64,000 nt of DNA. It comes from Saprospirales bacterium (lineage in GTDB: Bacteria > Bacteroidota > Bacteroidia > Chitinophagales > Saprospiraceae). This document shows positions 1 through 9,360 of this stretch, piece by piece. Position numbers and translations under genes: made by a program. The stretch's first letter is position 1. Each line of letters begins with the position of its first letter. The stretch spans positions 1 to 64,000 of the forward strand of contig REEI01000083.1 of NCBI GenBank assembly GCA_007695145.1, read 5' to 3'. Below the pieces are notes generated by a model, which had not been told where the DNA came from, ran no database searches, and saw only the letters and a program-made list of their open reading frames with translations.

Positions 1-1303
1 CTTTGGGCTCATTGTTGATGCCGAGGGTGTCGCAGGGGGAATTGTCGATGGGGCCCAATCTGAAGTTGGGGAAGTAGGGTAATTCATTTACTAGTTTTGG
101 ACTAATAAGTGTATGCTGGAGTACATTGGAACTTTTTCCTTTTAACTCAGGATTTGCAATTAGGGTATGCTGATATCCTCCGGAAGAAATTACAATTATC
201 TGTCCTTTAGGTGTAAGACCAATTTTTAAAAATGATGATCGTATGAAAAGATCTGGGTCTTCTGAATGGACTGCAACCGTGTCCAGAGTAGAGAGCGGGT
301 CCGGGTCCCGTATATCAATTTGATAGATATATTTAACATGTGGAAGATATATAAATCTGCCATTTGGATCGAATTCAACAAATATTAATTTGTAAAGATT
401 GGATGCATCTATACGAAATTCATTGGATAGCTCAAGTTTGCCGCTGCAACGGTCAAAGGAAATGGATTGAATGGTGACGGGATAAGTGGGATGGGGAGGA
501 CCCCAGGTTCGAGTTTCATCAATAACTAAAACAAACATATCCCCCTGGGGACTTGGCTTAAAATTAAAAGGTAATAAGAGTTGAACAGGTCGGTGAATGG
601 TGTCGATATGGTGCAGGTGGATTCCCTCGGGGTCTAAAAGAAACACGTAAAAGAATGGGGCCCCTTCCAAAGGTATTGGAATCCACCAATCTCTGCCATT
701 GGCGTGTCGCACGGCTCTTAATTTGCAAGCAGCGAATCTTTCTTCAATTAATACTTCATTTTTTTTTATGACTTCTCCCAAGCCATTATCCCCGGACATA
801 TCAATAATAGAGTAGAGGGTTTCTTCTACTCTGGTAAAGCTTCCTGAATTCAATCGTCTGTTTGGAGCCTGATGCACTATGATGTACCGGTCTTCCTGCC
901 CGGGATAGGGTAGTATGATTAGGCATTGAGCGGTTGGTTTTCCTCTGGTATGTGTATAGTAAAAATCATACTCTGCACATATGCTGATGGAGTCTCCTCC
1001 CTTCATAATCTCATGCCGGGCATTGTATATGTCCATATTGTCCGAATAAAACAATAGATTCCCCTCGTCATCTGAAATGGAGGCCATGGAACCGTCTGGT
1101 CTAAAGATATGGGATTCCTTCAGACAGTTGATGACAAGTGAATCTTTTCCAAAGTCGATATGGTTGGTTCCCACACCAACTTCGCAAATGCCCGTCGCAT
1201 TGGTATAGGTATTTCCGAAGAGCCAGTTGAAGTCGTTTTTTTGGGTGTAAATGGAGCATGGTAAAGTAAAAATAAAAGCTAAAGTTATGATGAGTGGTTT
1301 CAT
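1..1303 (-). CDS. Secreted surface protein, C-terminal part outside window
   Basis: The gene is open from an ATG at 1303 down to base 1 without a stop, so only about 434 N-terminal residues are visible. Residues 1-20 form a signal peptide (MKPLIITLAFIF, then a cut near TQ). The body contains patterns I recognise from large Saprospiria-type surface proteins: NWLFG near the mature N-terminus, EGNLLFYSDN, YSIIDMSGD, and a conserved RHANGRDWW around residues 200-210. Near the window edge lies RLGPIDNSPCDTLG, a segment that in relatives precedes the final C-terminal sorting region. It probably acts at the cell surface, but no enzymatic motif is seen. It lies downstream of the beta-helix gene on the same strand, separated from it by a terminator hairpin. 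The start is supported by the signal peptide. Family assignment is from memory of motifs, not from a search. Confidence 0.75.
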   Translation of the reverse strand, partial: MKPLIITLAFIFTLPCSIYTQKNDFNWLFGNTYTNATGICEVGVGTNHIDFGKDSLVINCLKESHIFRPDGSMASISDDEGNLLFYSDNMDIYNARHEIMKGGDSISICAEYDFYYTHTRGKPTAQCLIILPYPGQEDRYIIVHQAPNRRLNSGSFTRVEETLYSIIDMSGDNGLGEVIKKNEVLIEERFAACKLRAVRHANGRDWWIPIPLEGAPFFYVFLLDPEGIHLHHIDTIHRPVQLLLPFNFKPSPQGDMFVLVIDETRTWGPPHPTYPVTIQSISFDRCSGKLELSNEFRIDASNLYKLIFVEFDPNGRFIYLPHVKYIYQIDIRDPDPLSTLDTVAVHSEDPDLFIRSSFLKIGLTPKGQIIVISSGGYQHTLIANPELKGKSSNVLQHTLISPKLVNELPYFPNFRLGPIDNSPCDTLGINNEPK

Positions 1304-1317
1304 GATTCAGATTATTG

Positions 1318-1344
1318 AAAAGGGCGGAGCAAAGAGCTCCGCCC
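1318..1344 (-). terminator. Rho-independent terminator after the beta-helix surface gene
   Basis: Bases 1322-1344 form a perfect 9-bp GC-rich stem (GGGCGGAGC/GCTCCGCCC) with a 5-base loop. Read on the minus strand it is followed by TTTTC. It sits 17 bases downstream of the stop at 1361 and 15 bases before the ATG of the next gene at 1303, so it should separate the two minus-strand genes. Confidence 0.85.
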
Positions 1345-1360
1345 GATAATTAAAATAGAT

Positions 1361-4171
1361 TTAATGTAAGATCAATTGATGGCTGATGTTGCCATTTAAT
1401 CCAGGCCAGGTAAGAAAGTAAGTCCCATTACCAAAAGGTCCCAGGTCTATTTTTAACCTGTGGTCATAGGTTCCAACTTCAAAGGTTTTCATCCACTTCC
1501 CTTCTGCATTGAATAACTTTATCTGATTAGGCACCGAGTGCTCTTCGATAAATTCTATCCACACATAATCCCCGGTGGGGTTGGGATAAATGAGTACTTC
1601 CTGCGGCATATTTGAATCTAATACTGCTCTTCTGCCGCCATCGGGCTCCATGCAGTCCACCTCCAGGGTGTATAGGTGGATGCCCTTTTGCCCCAGCACT
1701 GCCGATGCCATATAGACTCCCGGGCCATATTTCACCGGGCAGGCAGTGGCGAGATCCTCCAGATCGGAAAGCAGTTGTCCACTGAGTGAATCGGGGGATT
1801 CCAGCGCTAAACTGAGTCCGGCCCAGGCGTCTGCCATTCCCACAGCGTAAGTATTGGGTATGGGTAGTTCACCGGCATCTTCCAGCAGGTTTTTTACTTC
1901 AGCCAGACTCAACTGATACCAGTGTTGAAAGGTGGAGGAGTAAAGGTTGATCATGCTATCGGCCTCGCTGAATGCATTGCGAATCCAGTTCAACTGAGGG
2001 CCGGGTTCAGGATTGATCATCCAGACCAATAGGGTGTCAGTCAGTTCCATTAAAATTAAATGGGTGAGACTGTCTAAATCTGCAAGATTTTCAGAAACGC
2101 TGTCCGGGGTGGCACTTGCGCCTGCGAGTTGATGCTCCATCAGTGCATATTGCCCGTAACTGTTGTAAACAGCCGTGTCCAAAAAGTCAGATAGTATTTG
2201 GTTTCCTGTGAGCAATTGGGGGTTGCTGAGAAGTTTGCGGGTCAGGTACCTTTTGGCGTTCCATCTGCGATCGCCTTCAAAGTGATCTATTACCACCGAA
2301 TCCTCTATTATCCGAAGGTCCATTAAGGTATGCTCTCCTTCTACAATCTGAGGCCCATCGCCGGTACCTTCGGTGCAGGAATAGATCGTCAACAGGCCAT
2401 AGCTTCCTATGTCATCAAAGTCAAACCAATCTTCTGAAGGTAATTTAGGGTCTGGATCATAAATGGAGTTGGCCTGATTTGTGTAAACAACATGCCGCGA
2501 TTCATCGTGGTTTCCCCAATGAAGTGCAGCAAAATCCGAATAGGACCCTATCCATCGGTTTCCGGTATGAACCTGATCGCCGGTAATGGCAGTTTCGGTG
2601 AAGAAGTATCCAATACGGTGGTCGGAAAATCGATTATTTTCCTGTCGTGTGTCAAAATTATCTCCTGAGAACATTAATCCTATATCGGTGAGGTCGAGCC
2701 GGTTGCTTTCGAGCAGGTTTTGAGTGCTGTTGCTGATAGTAATGCCGTCGGTTTCAAGGAAGTCATTGGGGAACAAGTTGGGTCCCTCGATCTGGTTTCC
2801 AAGTAAGCTGTTGGCCCGTCCTCCGTAGAGCGCCAGGCCGGCTACGGGAATGTCTGTGCCCCTGCCGAGCATATATATGTGGTTGGCCCTTGCAGTTACC
2901 GCTTCCTGATTGTTAAGCAGAATGCCGTATCTTCCCCGTGAAATGGTCACTACATTGCAATCCACCAGGCCGGGATTAATGGATGGGATGGCATTATTCA
3001 GTTCTATTCCTATGCCAAGATCATTGTTGTGGCCAGAGGAATTTACGGTAATGTAATTACGGCTTATCTCGAGATTTGGAATATTAGCGCTATTGACTAC
3101 TATTCCGTGTTCTCCGGCCTGAATAAAGTTTCTTTCGAGTTTGCATTGGGAGAAGGGGTTGGTAACACTTATTCCCTTTACTGCATTAGTGATATAGACA
3201 TGCGAAACTTCAACTGTGGAGTTAAATGAAAGAATGGGATATTGCACGCGATCAAAACTTGGAATGGTATAGGAAGTGGTGTATTTGTCGGGCTCAAAAC
3301 CTTCAACTACGAGTTGGCTAAAGCCACCCCGCATCGGCTGCGCCAATATACCATAAGGATCGGAGCCGGAAGTTTCATGAAAATTTTTAAAAATATTAGC
3401 CTTGATGGTCGAAATGCAATTGAACAGGGAGAGCCCATAACGTACCTGATAAAATACATTTCGCAGTTCACAAGGATTGGAAGATGCATCCGCAATCAGT
3501 ACAGAGTTTTTTAAAATCACAGCCGCAGAAAGATCATTCGGAATTCCATTGCTATTTGACTTTAAATTTTCGCTACCGCTAAAGATATTGCCAAGCAGAA
3601 CAACATAGGAATTTGGAAAGGTTTGGGTCTCATTTTTCCCGAAACTAATGGCATCGATATTTCTGTGGAAAATATTATTGAATGCATGAATCGAAGCACT
3701 TTGGAATTCAACTACAGTAGGACTTTGGTCGCTATTAATCGCCTGAGTAGCATCCATAATGATATTTGACTCAAAGATCAATTCATTTCCATTTATAATT
3801 CCGATCCCCTTCCACATATAATCCCCGCAGGTCTGGAATTGATTACCTTGCATACGAGCTTCCGGGGTTTTTATGACAATTCTCGACCCTTCTCCCATAA
3901 TAAAATCATTGTTTCTAAAGTGCACATAATAGTCAACCAAAAGGTCCCCAAACACTTTGATGCATTCATTTTCAATCAATGCCCCCAAGTGGTATTGGCT
4001 GAGAAAAGAGGTGGTTTCAGTTTCTCCCAATTCGATGTAATGGCTACAGCCGCAGATGTCAACAATGTCGTCAATGGCCTTTTCAATAATTTCGTCCGTA
4101 ATACAAGGCTCTGTTGCTGTCAGGGCTCCCGGACTAGCAAGCATGATCAATGCGATTAAAGAGGTGAACAA
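1361..4171 (-). CDS. Secreted parallel beta-helix protein with T9SS type A sorting domain
   Basis: About 936 residues from the first usable codon in this frame, a TTG at 4171. A hydrophobic secretion signal (LIALIMLASPGALTA) is followed by a long central region, roughly residues 60-560, rich in N-x-I/F and GI-x-V/L periodicities typical of right-handed parallel beta-helix (pectin-lyase-like, NosD-like) repeats. A helical stretch covers about 620-830. The last 80 residues are a T9SS sorting domain: YPNPTGDYVWIE, then LGPFGNGTYFLTW and the terminal ISHQLILH. The product is therefore expected on the surface or in the medium; its ligand or substrate is unknown. No ATG gives a full signal peptide in this frame, and an in-frame TAG lies at 4202-4204. 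One base fewer in the adjacent G9 run would join the frame to an ATG at 4262 and add a basic n-region. The true start may therefore be 4262 with the present tract out of phase. Confidence 0.85.
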   Translation of the reverse strand: MFTSLIALIMLASPGALTATEPCITDEIIEKAIDDIVDICGCSHYIELGETETTSFLSQYHLGALIENECIKVFGDLLVDYYVHFRNNDFIMGEGSRIVIKTPEARMQGNQFQTCGDYMWKGIGIINGNELIFESNIIMDATQAINSDQSPTVVEFQSASIHAFNNIFHRNIDAISFGKNETQTFPNSYVVLLGNIFSGSENLKSNSNGIPNDLSAAVILKNSVLIADASSNPCELRNVFYQVRYGLSLFNCISTIKANIFKNFHETSGSDPYGILAQPMRGGFSQLVVEGFEPDKYTTSYTIPSFDRVQYPILSFNSTVEVSHVYITNAVKGISVTNPFSQCKLERNFIQAGEHGIVVNSANIPNLEISRNYITVNSSGHNNDLGIGIELNNAIPSINPGLVDCNVVTISRGRYGILLNNQEAVTARANHIYMLGRGTDIPVAGLALYGGRANSLLGNQIEGPNLFPNDFLETDGITISNSTQNLLESNRLDLTDIGLMFSGDNFDTRQENNRFSDHRIGYFFTETAITGDQVHTGNRWIGSYSDFAALHWGNHDESRHVVYTNQANSIYDPDPKLPSEDWFDFDDIGSYGLLTIYSCTEGTGDGPQIVEGEHTLMDLRIIEDSVVIDHFEGDRRWNAKRYLTRKLLSNPQLLTGNQILSDFLDTAVYNSYGQYALMEHQLAGASATPDSVSENLADLDSLTHLILMELTDTLLVWMINPEPGPQLNWIRNAFSEADSMINLYSSTFQHWYQLSLAEVKNLLEDAGELPIPNTYAVGMADAWAGLSLALESPDSLSGQLLSDLEDLATACPVKYGPGVYMASAVLGQKGIHLYTLEVDCMEPDGGRRAVLDSNMPQEVLIYPNPTGDYVWIEFIEEHSVPNQIKLFNAEGKWMKTFEVGTYDHRLKIDLGPFGNGTYFLTWPGLNGNISHQLILH

Positions 4172-4193
4172 TGTGGCGTGGAGGCCTCGAATG

Positions 4194-4202
4194 CCCCCCC
4201 CC
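4194..4202 (-). repeat. Homopolymer run of nine G (minus strand) at the 5' end of the surface gene
   Basis: Nine C on the plus strand, i.e. G9 in the sense of the gene ending at 1361. It is the longest G/C homopolymer I noticed in the window. It lies between an upstream ATG at 4262, which opens a 20-codon basic leader, and the signal peptide of the beta-helix protein. With nine G the two frames do not join; eight or eleven would join them. Confidence 0.9.
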
Positions 4203-4262
4203 TAATGCCAAATTAAATTTCGATAATTTGGACTTTTGCGGTAACTTGTTTTGAAATAACAT

Positions 4263-4537
4263 AATAAAACGTTTAAAAAATAAAAAAATTGGTTACAAGC
4301 TTAGTGTTATGGATTGCAATGAAACCCAATAAACTCAACAATACAAATAGAATACCCTTCATTCAAAGAGAAAGGAGTATGGGCAAAAAACAGTTCACAG
4401 GATAAGGTGCCGCAACTATACAACCGCAAGATAATAAAACCTATGGAACCACAAAAACAATTAACATTACATTAACAAAAATATTTGAAGACCATGTCTC
4501 CTACCTCCCCACCACCACCCATCAATTATTTATCCAA
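4263..4537. other. Intergenic, AT-rich leader of the surface gene
   Basis: No gene is supported here. The strand is very AT-rich just upstream of the ATG at 4262. A TAnnTTTG-type match (TATTTTTG on the minus strand, 4476-4483) is present but about 215 bases from the ATG, so its role is doubtful. Confidence 0.5.
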
Positions 4538-4598
4538 TGTCAATTCTCCCTTGTCCCTTGTCAATTGTCCCTTGTCAATTAAATTCTCAATTGTCAAT
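4538..4598. repeat. Heptanucleotide short tandem repeat (TGTCAAT / TGTCCCT)
   Basis: Six contiguous 7-base units run from 4538 to 4579 in exact register: TGTCAAT, TCTCCCT, TGTCCCT, TGTCAAT, TGTCCCT, TGTCAAT. After 5 interrupting bases two more units follow at 4585-4598 (TCTCAAT, TGTCAAT). The pattern resembles the short tandemly repeated heptamers known from cyanobacterial and some Bacteroidota intergenic regions. It overlaps the 3' end of a broken T9SS-domain fragment. Confidence 0.9.
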
Positions 4599-4754
4599 TC
4601 GAAAAACACTCCCCGTCCTCACCCTCTCCCCATCGAACAACTGAAGAATGTACTTGCCGGAGGGCAGTTGCCCCAGTGATAGTAATGTTTCGCTGCTTCC
4701 GGCGGGCAAGGGGTGGCGGTGCAGCTTGTAGAAACTAACTATAGCCTGGGAAAA
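4587..4754 (-). pseudogene. Orphan T9SS C-terminal sorting-domain fragment
   Basis: Between a TAA at 4755-4757 and a TGA at 4587-4589 the minus strand encodes 55 residues without any start. They contain LSLGQLPSGKYILQLFDGE and then VRTGSVFR, which is the standard last half of a type A T9SS sorting domain (the L-x-x-L-P-x-G-x-Y pattern plus a terminal basic strand). The rest of the gene is absent. The stop codon falls inside the heptamer repeat. I infer the tail of a lost secreted-protein gene. Confidence 0.7.
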
Positions 4755-4800
4755 TTAGGTTTTGAGTTTACATTTTATGAAAATGGCCATCTTTGATCTC

Positions 4801-7491
4801 TTATCGGTTCCTCATTATATAAGTTCGGTAAACAAACTTTTCCAATTCCACCAGTAGGAAAACAAGGACTCCCGATACAGTGAGAATGCCCCAGTGATAT
4901 AGCTTTAGTGGGTGGGTTTCAAACCAATTTTGCATAAACGGCAGATAGGTTAGTCCCAGTTGGAGGATGAGCAGTGCAGCTGCGGCGTAAAGCACCATTT
5001 TATTGCCAAAAATACCTTCGAAGGAAAGTGAACCGGCTGTGAGGTATCTGCTGTTGAAGAGATAAAAAACCTGACCTGCCACGAGAGTGTTCAAGGCAAT
5101 AGTTCTGGCGAACTCCACCCCCATACTTTCCTTGAAATAGAAAAAGAGAATGGTAGAGAATCCTGCCACCAAAATGGAGACAAAGGCTATTCGCCAAAGG
5201 AAGTATCCACCAATGACAGGAGCTTCGGGATTTCTCGGAGGTATTTTCATTATGTTTTTCTCAGGGGGTTCGAATGCAAGGGCGAGTGCCAGTGTGACTG
5301 CGGTTACCATGTTGACCCATAGGACCTGCACAGGGGTGATGGGCAGAGTAAATCCCACCATTATAGAGCTCATCACCAATAACGCTTCAGCTCCGTTGGT
5401 GGGCAGGATAAAAAGGATGGCTTTTTGGAGATTGTTGTATATGGTACGCCCTTCTTCCACAGCACTTGCTATGGATTGAAAGTTGTCGTCGGCGAGAACC
5501 ATATCTGCTGCATTTTTGGTCACCTCGGTGCCTTTGATGCCCATCGCCACGCCTACATCAGCTCGTTTAAGAGCCGGTGCATCATTTACGCCATCACCCG
5601 TCATGGCTACTATGAGGCCTTTCCGCTGATAGGCCTCTACTAATCTGAGTTTGTGTTCGGGATTGGTCCGTGCGAAAATGCTGTAATCGTGGGCAGCTTT
5701 TTCCCACTCTTCATCGGTTTGAAACTGGCTCAGCTGTTCTCCTGTAATTACTTTTTCACTGTTTTCAATTCCAATTTTTTGTCCTATGGCGGAGGCAGTG
5801 ATAGCGTGGTCGCCGGTAATCATTTTGATTTGGATTCCCGCACTTTTGCAATCCTCTATGGACTGAATGGCTTCAGGTCTAGGCGGATCAATAATGCCTG
5901 CCATTCCGAGTAGTTTCAATCCACTTTCCACATCGCTTTTGTTCAATGAGTGGTAGTGGTCGTCTGCTGTTCTTTCAGCAAACCCCATCACCCTGAGTCC
6001 TGCTGCAGCCATTTTTTCCATTCTTTTTTTCCACTTTACCTTTTCATCCTCATTCAAATTGCTGAAAGCAAGGATCTTTTCGGGAGCTCCTTTCACCAGA
6101 ATTCTGCGATCCCCTTTTCCAAAGTCGTGAAGTGTGGCCATGTATTTATTTTCGCTCTCGAAGGGGATGGAATCCAGCCTTTTGCCCTTACCATTGTTCA
6201 AATCTGCTTTTGCACACAGGGCAATCAATGCCCCTTCCGTAGGTTCTCCCTTGAGGACCCATTGGCCATTTTCATCCTGGTCAACTTCGGAATCATTGCA
6301 ATAGTAGGCGCTGTCCAGCATCCTGAGTAAGTCCGGATGTTCAGCAGGGTTGATGGTTTTACCATCTGACTCTTCCGGACTAAACTCGCCCTGTGGACCG
6401 TAACCATCGCCACTTACTTTGAAAGAGCTCGAAGGAGTAACCACCCTGGTCACCATCATCTCATTTCGGGTGAGGGTTCCTGTTTTGTCGGTACAAATTA
6501 TGCTTACTGACCCCAATGTCTCCACTGCCGGCAGCTTCCGGATGATGGCATTTCTTCCGGCCATTTTCCGAACTCCCAGAGCAAGGGTAATGGTCATAAT
6601 AGCGGGCAAGCCCTCCGGTATGGAAGCCACTGCCAGGGCAATTACTGAGAGAAATAGATCTGCAGGATCCTGTCCGCCTATCAGCCAGCCCACCAGTAGA
6701 ATAACAACGGCCATGACCACGATGATTACCGATAACCATTTGGCAAATCGGTCCATTTGTCTAAGCAGGGGAGTGGTCAGTTTTTGCACCTCGGATATCA
6801 ACTCCCTGATTTTCCCCAGTTCGGTATTCATACCCGTGCCTGTGACCACTGCCGTCCCCCGGCCATAGGTGACCATGGTTCCTGAAAAAGCCAGATTGGT
6901 TCTATCTCCGAGCGAACTTCCGCCATCAATGGGATCGGTTTGTTTTTCCACCGCCTCTGATTCGCCGGTGAGGATGGCCTCCTCGATTCTCAGACTGCGG
7001 GCCTCAATCAGCCTCAGGTCAGCGGGCACCCTGTCCCCTGACTTCAGTAGGACAATATCTCCGGGACAGAGGTTTGAGGCGGGGATTTCTTTTCTACTCC
7101 CGTCGCGAACAACAGTTGCCATGGGCGATAACATTTTGCGCAGTTGCTCCAGCGCTTCCTCTGCTTTTCCTTCCTGTATGTAGCCTACAATGGCATTTAC
7201 CATGACAACGGCCAGGATGACAAAGGTGTCGACCCAGTGGTCGAGAAATGCGGTAATTACTGCTGCAGTTATGAGTACATAAATGAGGATGTTGTGAAAT
7301 TGCTTGAGGAATTTGACGAGATTAGATTCCTGTTTTTCTACCGGCAGTTCATTCTTTCCGTAGGTGGAGATTCTCTTTTCGGCTTCTTCTTTGGAAAGAC
7401 CATCACTTTTGGAGGTAGATAGCTTTTGCAATGCCTCATCTACATTAAGTGTATGCCAGTTGATTTTTTCAGGAACGCGATCTTCATTCAT
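4801..7491 (-). CDS. Cation-transporting P-type ATPase (P2 class, SERCA/PMR1-like)
   Basis: 896 residues, normal length for the family. Order: cation-ATPase N-terminal domain (about 10-75), paired membrane helices near 65-105, actuator domain with TGES at 175-178, PEGLP in the ion-binding fourth helix at 292-296, phosphorylation motif DKTGTLT at 335-341, nucleotide-binding KGAPE near 468, hinge GDGVNDAP at 632-639, and C-terminal membrane helices. PEGLP together with NMVTAVTLALALAFEP in helix 6 suits a P2A Ca2+/Mn2+ pump, but related P2 pumps for Na+ or K+ look similar, so the ion is inferred. It should sit in the inner membrane and use ATP to export the cation. It is a single gene, divergent from the TPR-like gene at 7614, with only 122 bases between them. 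Confidence 0.93.
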   Translation of the reverse strand: MNEDRVPEKINWHTLNVDEALQKLSTSKSDGLSKEEAEKRISTYGKNELPVEKQESNLVKFLKQFHNILIYVLITAAVITAFLDHWVDTFVILAVVMVNAIVGYIQEGKAEEALEQLRKMLSPMATVVRDGSRKEIPASNLCPGDIVLLKSGDRVPADLRLIEARSLRIEEAILTGESEAVEKQTDPIDGGSSLGDRTNLAFSGTMVTYGRGTAVVTGTGMNTELGKIRELISEVQKLTTPLLRQMDRFAKWLSVIIVVMAVVILLVGWLIGGQDPADLFLSVIALAVASIPEGLPAIMTITLALGVRKMAGRNAIIRKLPAVETLGSVSIICTDKTGTLTRNEMMVTRVVTPSSSFKVSGDGYGPQGEFSPEESDGKTINPAEHPDLLRMLDSAYYCNDSEVDQDENGQWVLKGEPTEGALIALCAKADLNNGKGKRLDSIPFESENKYMATLHDFGKGDRRILVKGAPEKILAFSNLNEDEKVKWKKRMEKMAAAGLRVMGFAERTADDHYHSLNKSDVESGLKLLGMAGIIDPPRPEAIQSIEDCKSAGIQIKMITGDHAITASAIGQKIGIENSEKVITGEQLSQFQTDEEWEKAAHDYSIFARTNPEHKLRLVEAYQRKGLIVAMTGDGVNDAPALKRADVGVAMGIKGTEVTKNAADMVLADDNFQSIASAVEEGRTIYNNLQKAILFILPTNGAEALLVMSSIMVGFTLPITPVQVLWVNMVTAVTLALALAFEPPEKNIMKIPPRNPEAPVIGGYFLWRIAFVSILVAGFSTILFFYFKESMGVEFARTIALNTLVAGQVFYLFNSRYLTAGSLSFEGIFGNKMVLYAAAALLILQLGLTYLPFMQNWFETHPLKLYHWGILTVSGVLVFLLVELEKFVYRTYIMRNR

Positions 7492-7613
7492 AATTTCAGC
7501 AGAATCAATTTACAGACGGTAAAGAAACAAAAAATATATATACGGGTTGAGCCCAATGAAGATGTTATTGGGTTTGATTCGGTGGATTTTTTCATAACTT
7601 AGCCGCCACAATA

Positions 7614-9047
7614 ATGAAAGAGTTGATGAGGGCCAGGCTAAAAAAGTTTTCGGATTTCAGTGAGACGCTTTTGCCTCACGAACTGGAGTATTTGCTGAGT
7701 GTGGAGCAATTTGAGGACGATGAGCGGCGAGCTATTCTGGAGAGAATTTACCACAATTGCGTGCCGGGCAACACCCCCATTACTTTCGATACAGAAATAG
7801 ACAAGAGAAAGTATTCACATTTGAAGAATTGGATAGAGGATCGATTGAATAAAATTGATGCAGATGTGCAGTTGAGGCGGTTGATTGATTGGGAGGAAAA
7901 AATAGCTACCGATAGTATTCTGCCCGATGAGGAGGAGAACTTATTGAGATTTCTAAAGAGATATGAGCATCCGTTTTACTTTTTCAGGAAGTTGTATGAT
8001 TTGTGTTTAAAGTACAGACACTTTCTACTGATCCGAATGAGAATGACTGACTATGAATATGTGAGGTCTTTTGTGGAAGATTATCGAGAAGACTACGATC
8101 GCTCTGTAGCCACGGATGAAAAAATTCACTCTGCTACCGGGGACATTGTCAATCAGTATTTGAGGAAAGGGGGCGACAGTTTTCAGTGGGAGCCCTGGTT
8201 GGAGAAGGTATTTTACGATGAAACCCTGGACATGGAGACCCGGCATCTTGCCTTTATCCGGTTGAGCTTTATCGGCTTGAATTATCGAAGGTTTGATTCC
8301 CTTTTGAAAAAATTTGAATATTTGGATGAAAAATTTCGGAAGGGTGAGAATTACAGCCGTCGCATACTTTTGAATTACTACGCCAACCGGTTGATACTTC
8401 ACGGCATGATGAAAGATTACAGAAGAGCAGAATCATTTGGATTTCTATCTGTTAGGGCGAAAAACCATGATTTTCTCTATTACACCAATAACCTGGCATC
8501 CGTTTTACTGAGGAGGGGCAAGGCCGAGGAGGCACTGAAGGTCCTTCAAAAGGCCCGGAAGGATATGCAGACCTCACCAGGTTTTTTCAATAAATTGGCC
8601 TATATTTCCTTCTATATGAAAGCGCTTTGTGGCACCGGACAAGCGCGTAAGGCCGAAGTCTATGCCAACACTTATCTCAAGGCCTACCCAACAGAGATAC
8701 TCCAGCAAAATAGTTTGTTGTTCTTTACGGCCTATTTGGAGTCCCAGATGTTACAGATGGCTTACCGGCGCGTATTGAGGTCGGTTAGAAAGTACAGGTT
8801 GATTCCACTCGATGAACGGTATCGCTCAAAACCAAGCTATCAGCCCTGGATTTGGTGGTACTACCTCATTGCCGGCTATCAGGAAGGCTTGCAGAGGGAG
8901 GATCAACTGGTGGAAACCATTTGCAAGGATTTGAAATCCATTCAAAGTGAAGAAGGGAGCAGTGAGGTAGACAAATATATGGACAAGCTAAAGCCACATA
9001 TCGAGGAACTTTACTACAGGATAAAGAACCATTTGGGAAAAAAGTAA
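7614..9047 (+). CDS. TPR-like alpha-helical protein of unknown function
   Basis: 477 residues, almost entirely helical and charged, with no signal peptide or membrane segment, so probably cytoplasmic. The region around residues 280-320 (NNLASVLLRRGKAEEALKVL) reads as a tetratricopeptide repeat, with weaker helical pairs before and after it. Such solenoids usually bind other proteins. The start ATG at 7614 directly opens MKELMRARLKKFSDF, a plausible N-terminus. No catalytic motif is visible and I do not recognise a named family. It is transcribed alone, away from the P-type ATPase, and ends 313 bases before the SusC operon. Confidence 0.85.
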   Translation: MKELMRARLKKFSDFSETLLPHELEYLLSVEQFEDDERRAILERIYHNCVPGNTPITFDTEIDKRKYSHLKNWIEDRLNKIDADVQLRRLIDWEEKIATDSILPDEEENLLRFLKRYEHPFYFFRKLYDLCLKYRHFLLIRMRMTDYEYVRSFVEDYREDYDRSVATDEKIHSATGDIVNQYLRKGGDSFQWEPWLEKVFYDETLDMETRHLAFIRLSFIGLNYRRFDSLLKKFEYLDEKFRKGENYSRRILLNYYANRLILHGMMKDYRRAESFGFLSVRAKNHDFLYYTNNLASVLLRRGKAEEALKVLQKARKDMQTSPGFFNKLAYISFYMKALCGTGQARKAEVYANTYLKAYPTEILQQNSLLFFTAYLESQMLQMAYRRVLRSVRKYRLIPLDERYRSKPSYQPWIWWYYLIAGYQEGLQREDQLVETICKDLKSIQSEEGSSEVDKYMDKLKPHIEELYYRIKNHLGKK

Positions 9048-9360
9048 AACCAGTAATAGAGGGAGGAAATAGGAATTCCAGAGTTTTGCACGTTTTTTCA
9101 ACGATTTACAGATTATTAAAAAATATATCTAAAAAATACAGATAAATTTTATTCTGTAATAAGTAGTTGAAGATCAATAAAATAATGTGAATTTTGGGAA
9201 AAACAGAGCAATACTTGTTTTGGAAAAATATAATACAATGATATACCTTTATCAAATTGTTAAGCAGCGATTAAATCTACTTAAACGATAATATAGGTAG
9301 TTAAAGAAAAGAAGCATTCAGTCGAGTAAAAAATTCAGTTAGTCAATAAAAACTTAGCTT
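9048..9360. other. Intergenic leader of the SusC operon
   Basis: AT-rich stretch without any credible open frame. It contains a candidate promoter (9219-9251) and roughly 110 bases of untranslated leader before the SusC start. No hairpin of terminator quality was found after the gene ending at 9047. Confidence 0.6.
9219..9251 (+). promoter_or_regulatory. Candidate Bacteroidota promoter for the SusC operon
   Basis: TTTG at 9219-9222, a 21-base spacer, then TACCTTTA at 9244-9251, matching 7 of 8 bases of the -7 consensus TAnnTTTG. It is 109 bases before the ATG. Found by eye; AT-rich DNA produces such matches by chance. Confidence 0.4.
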
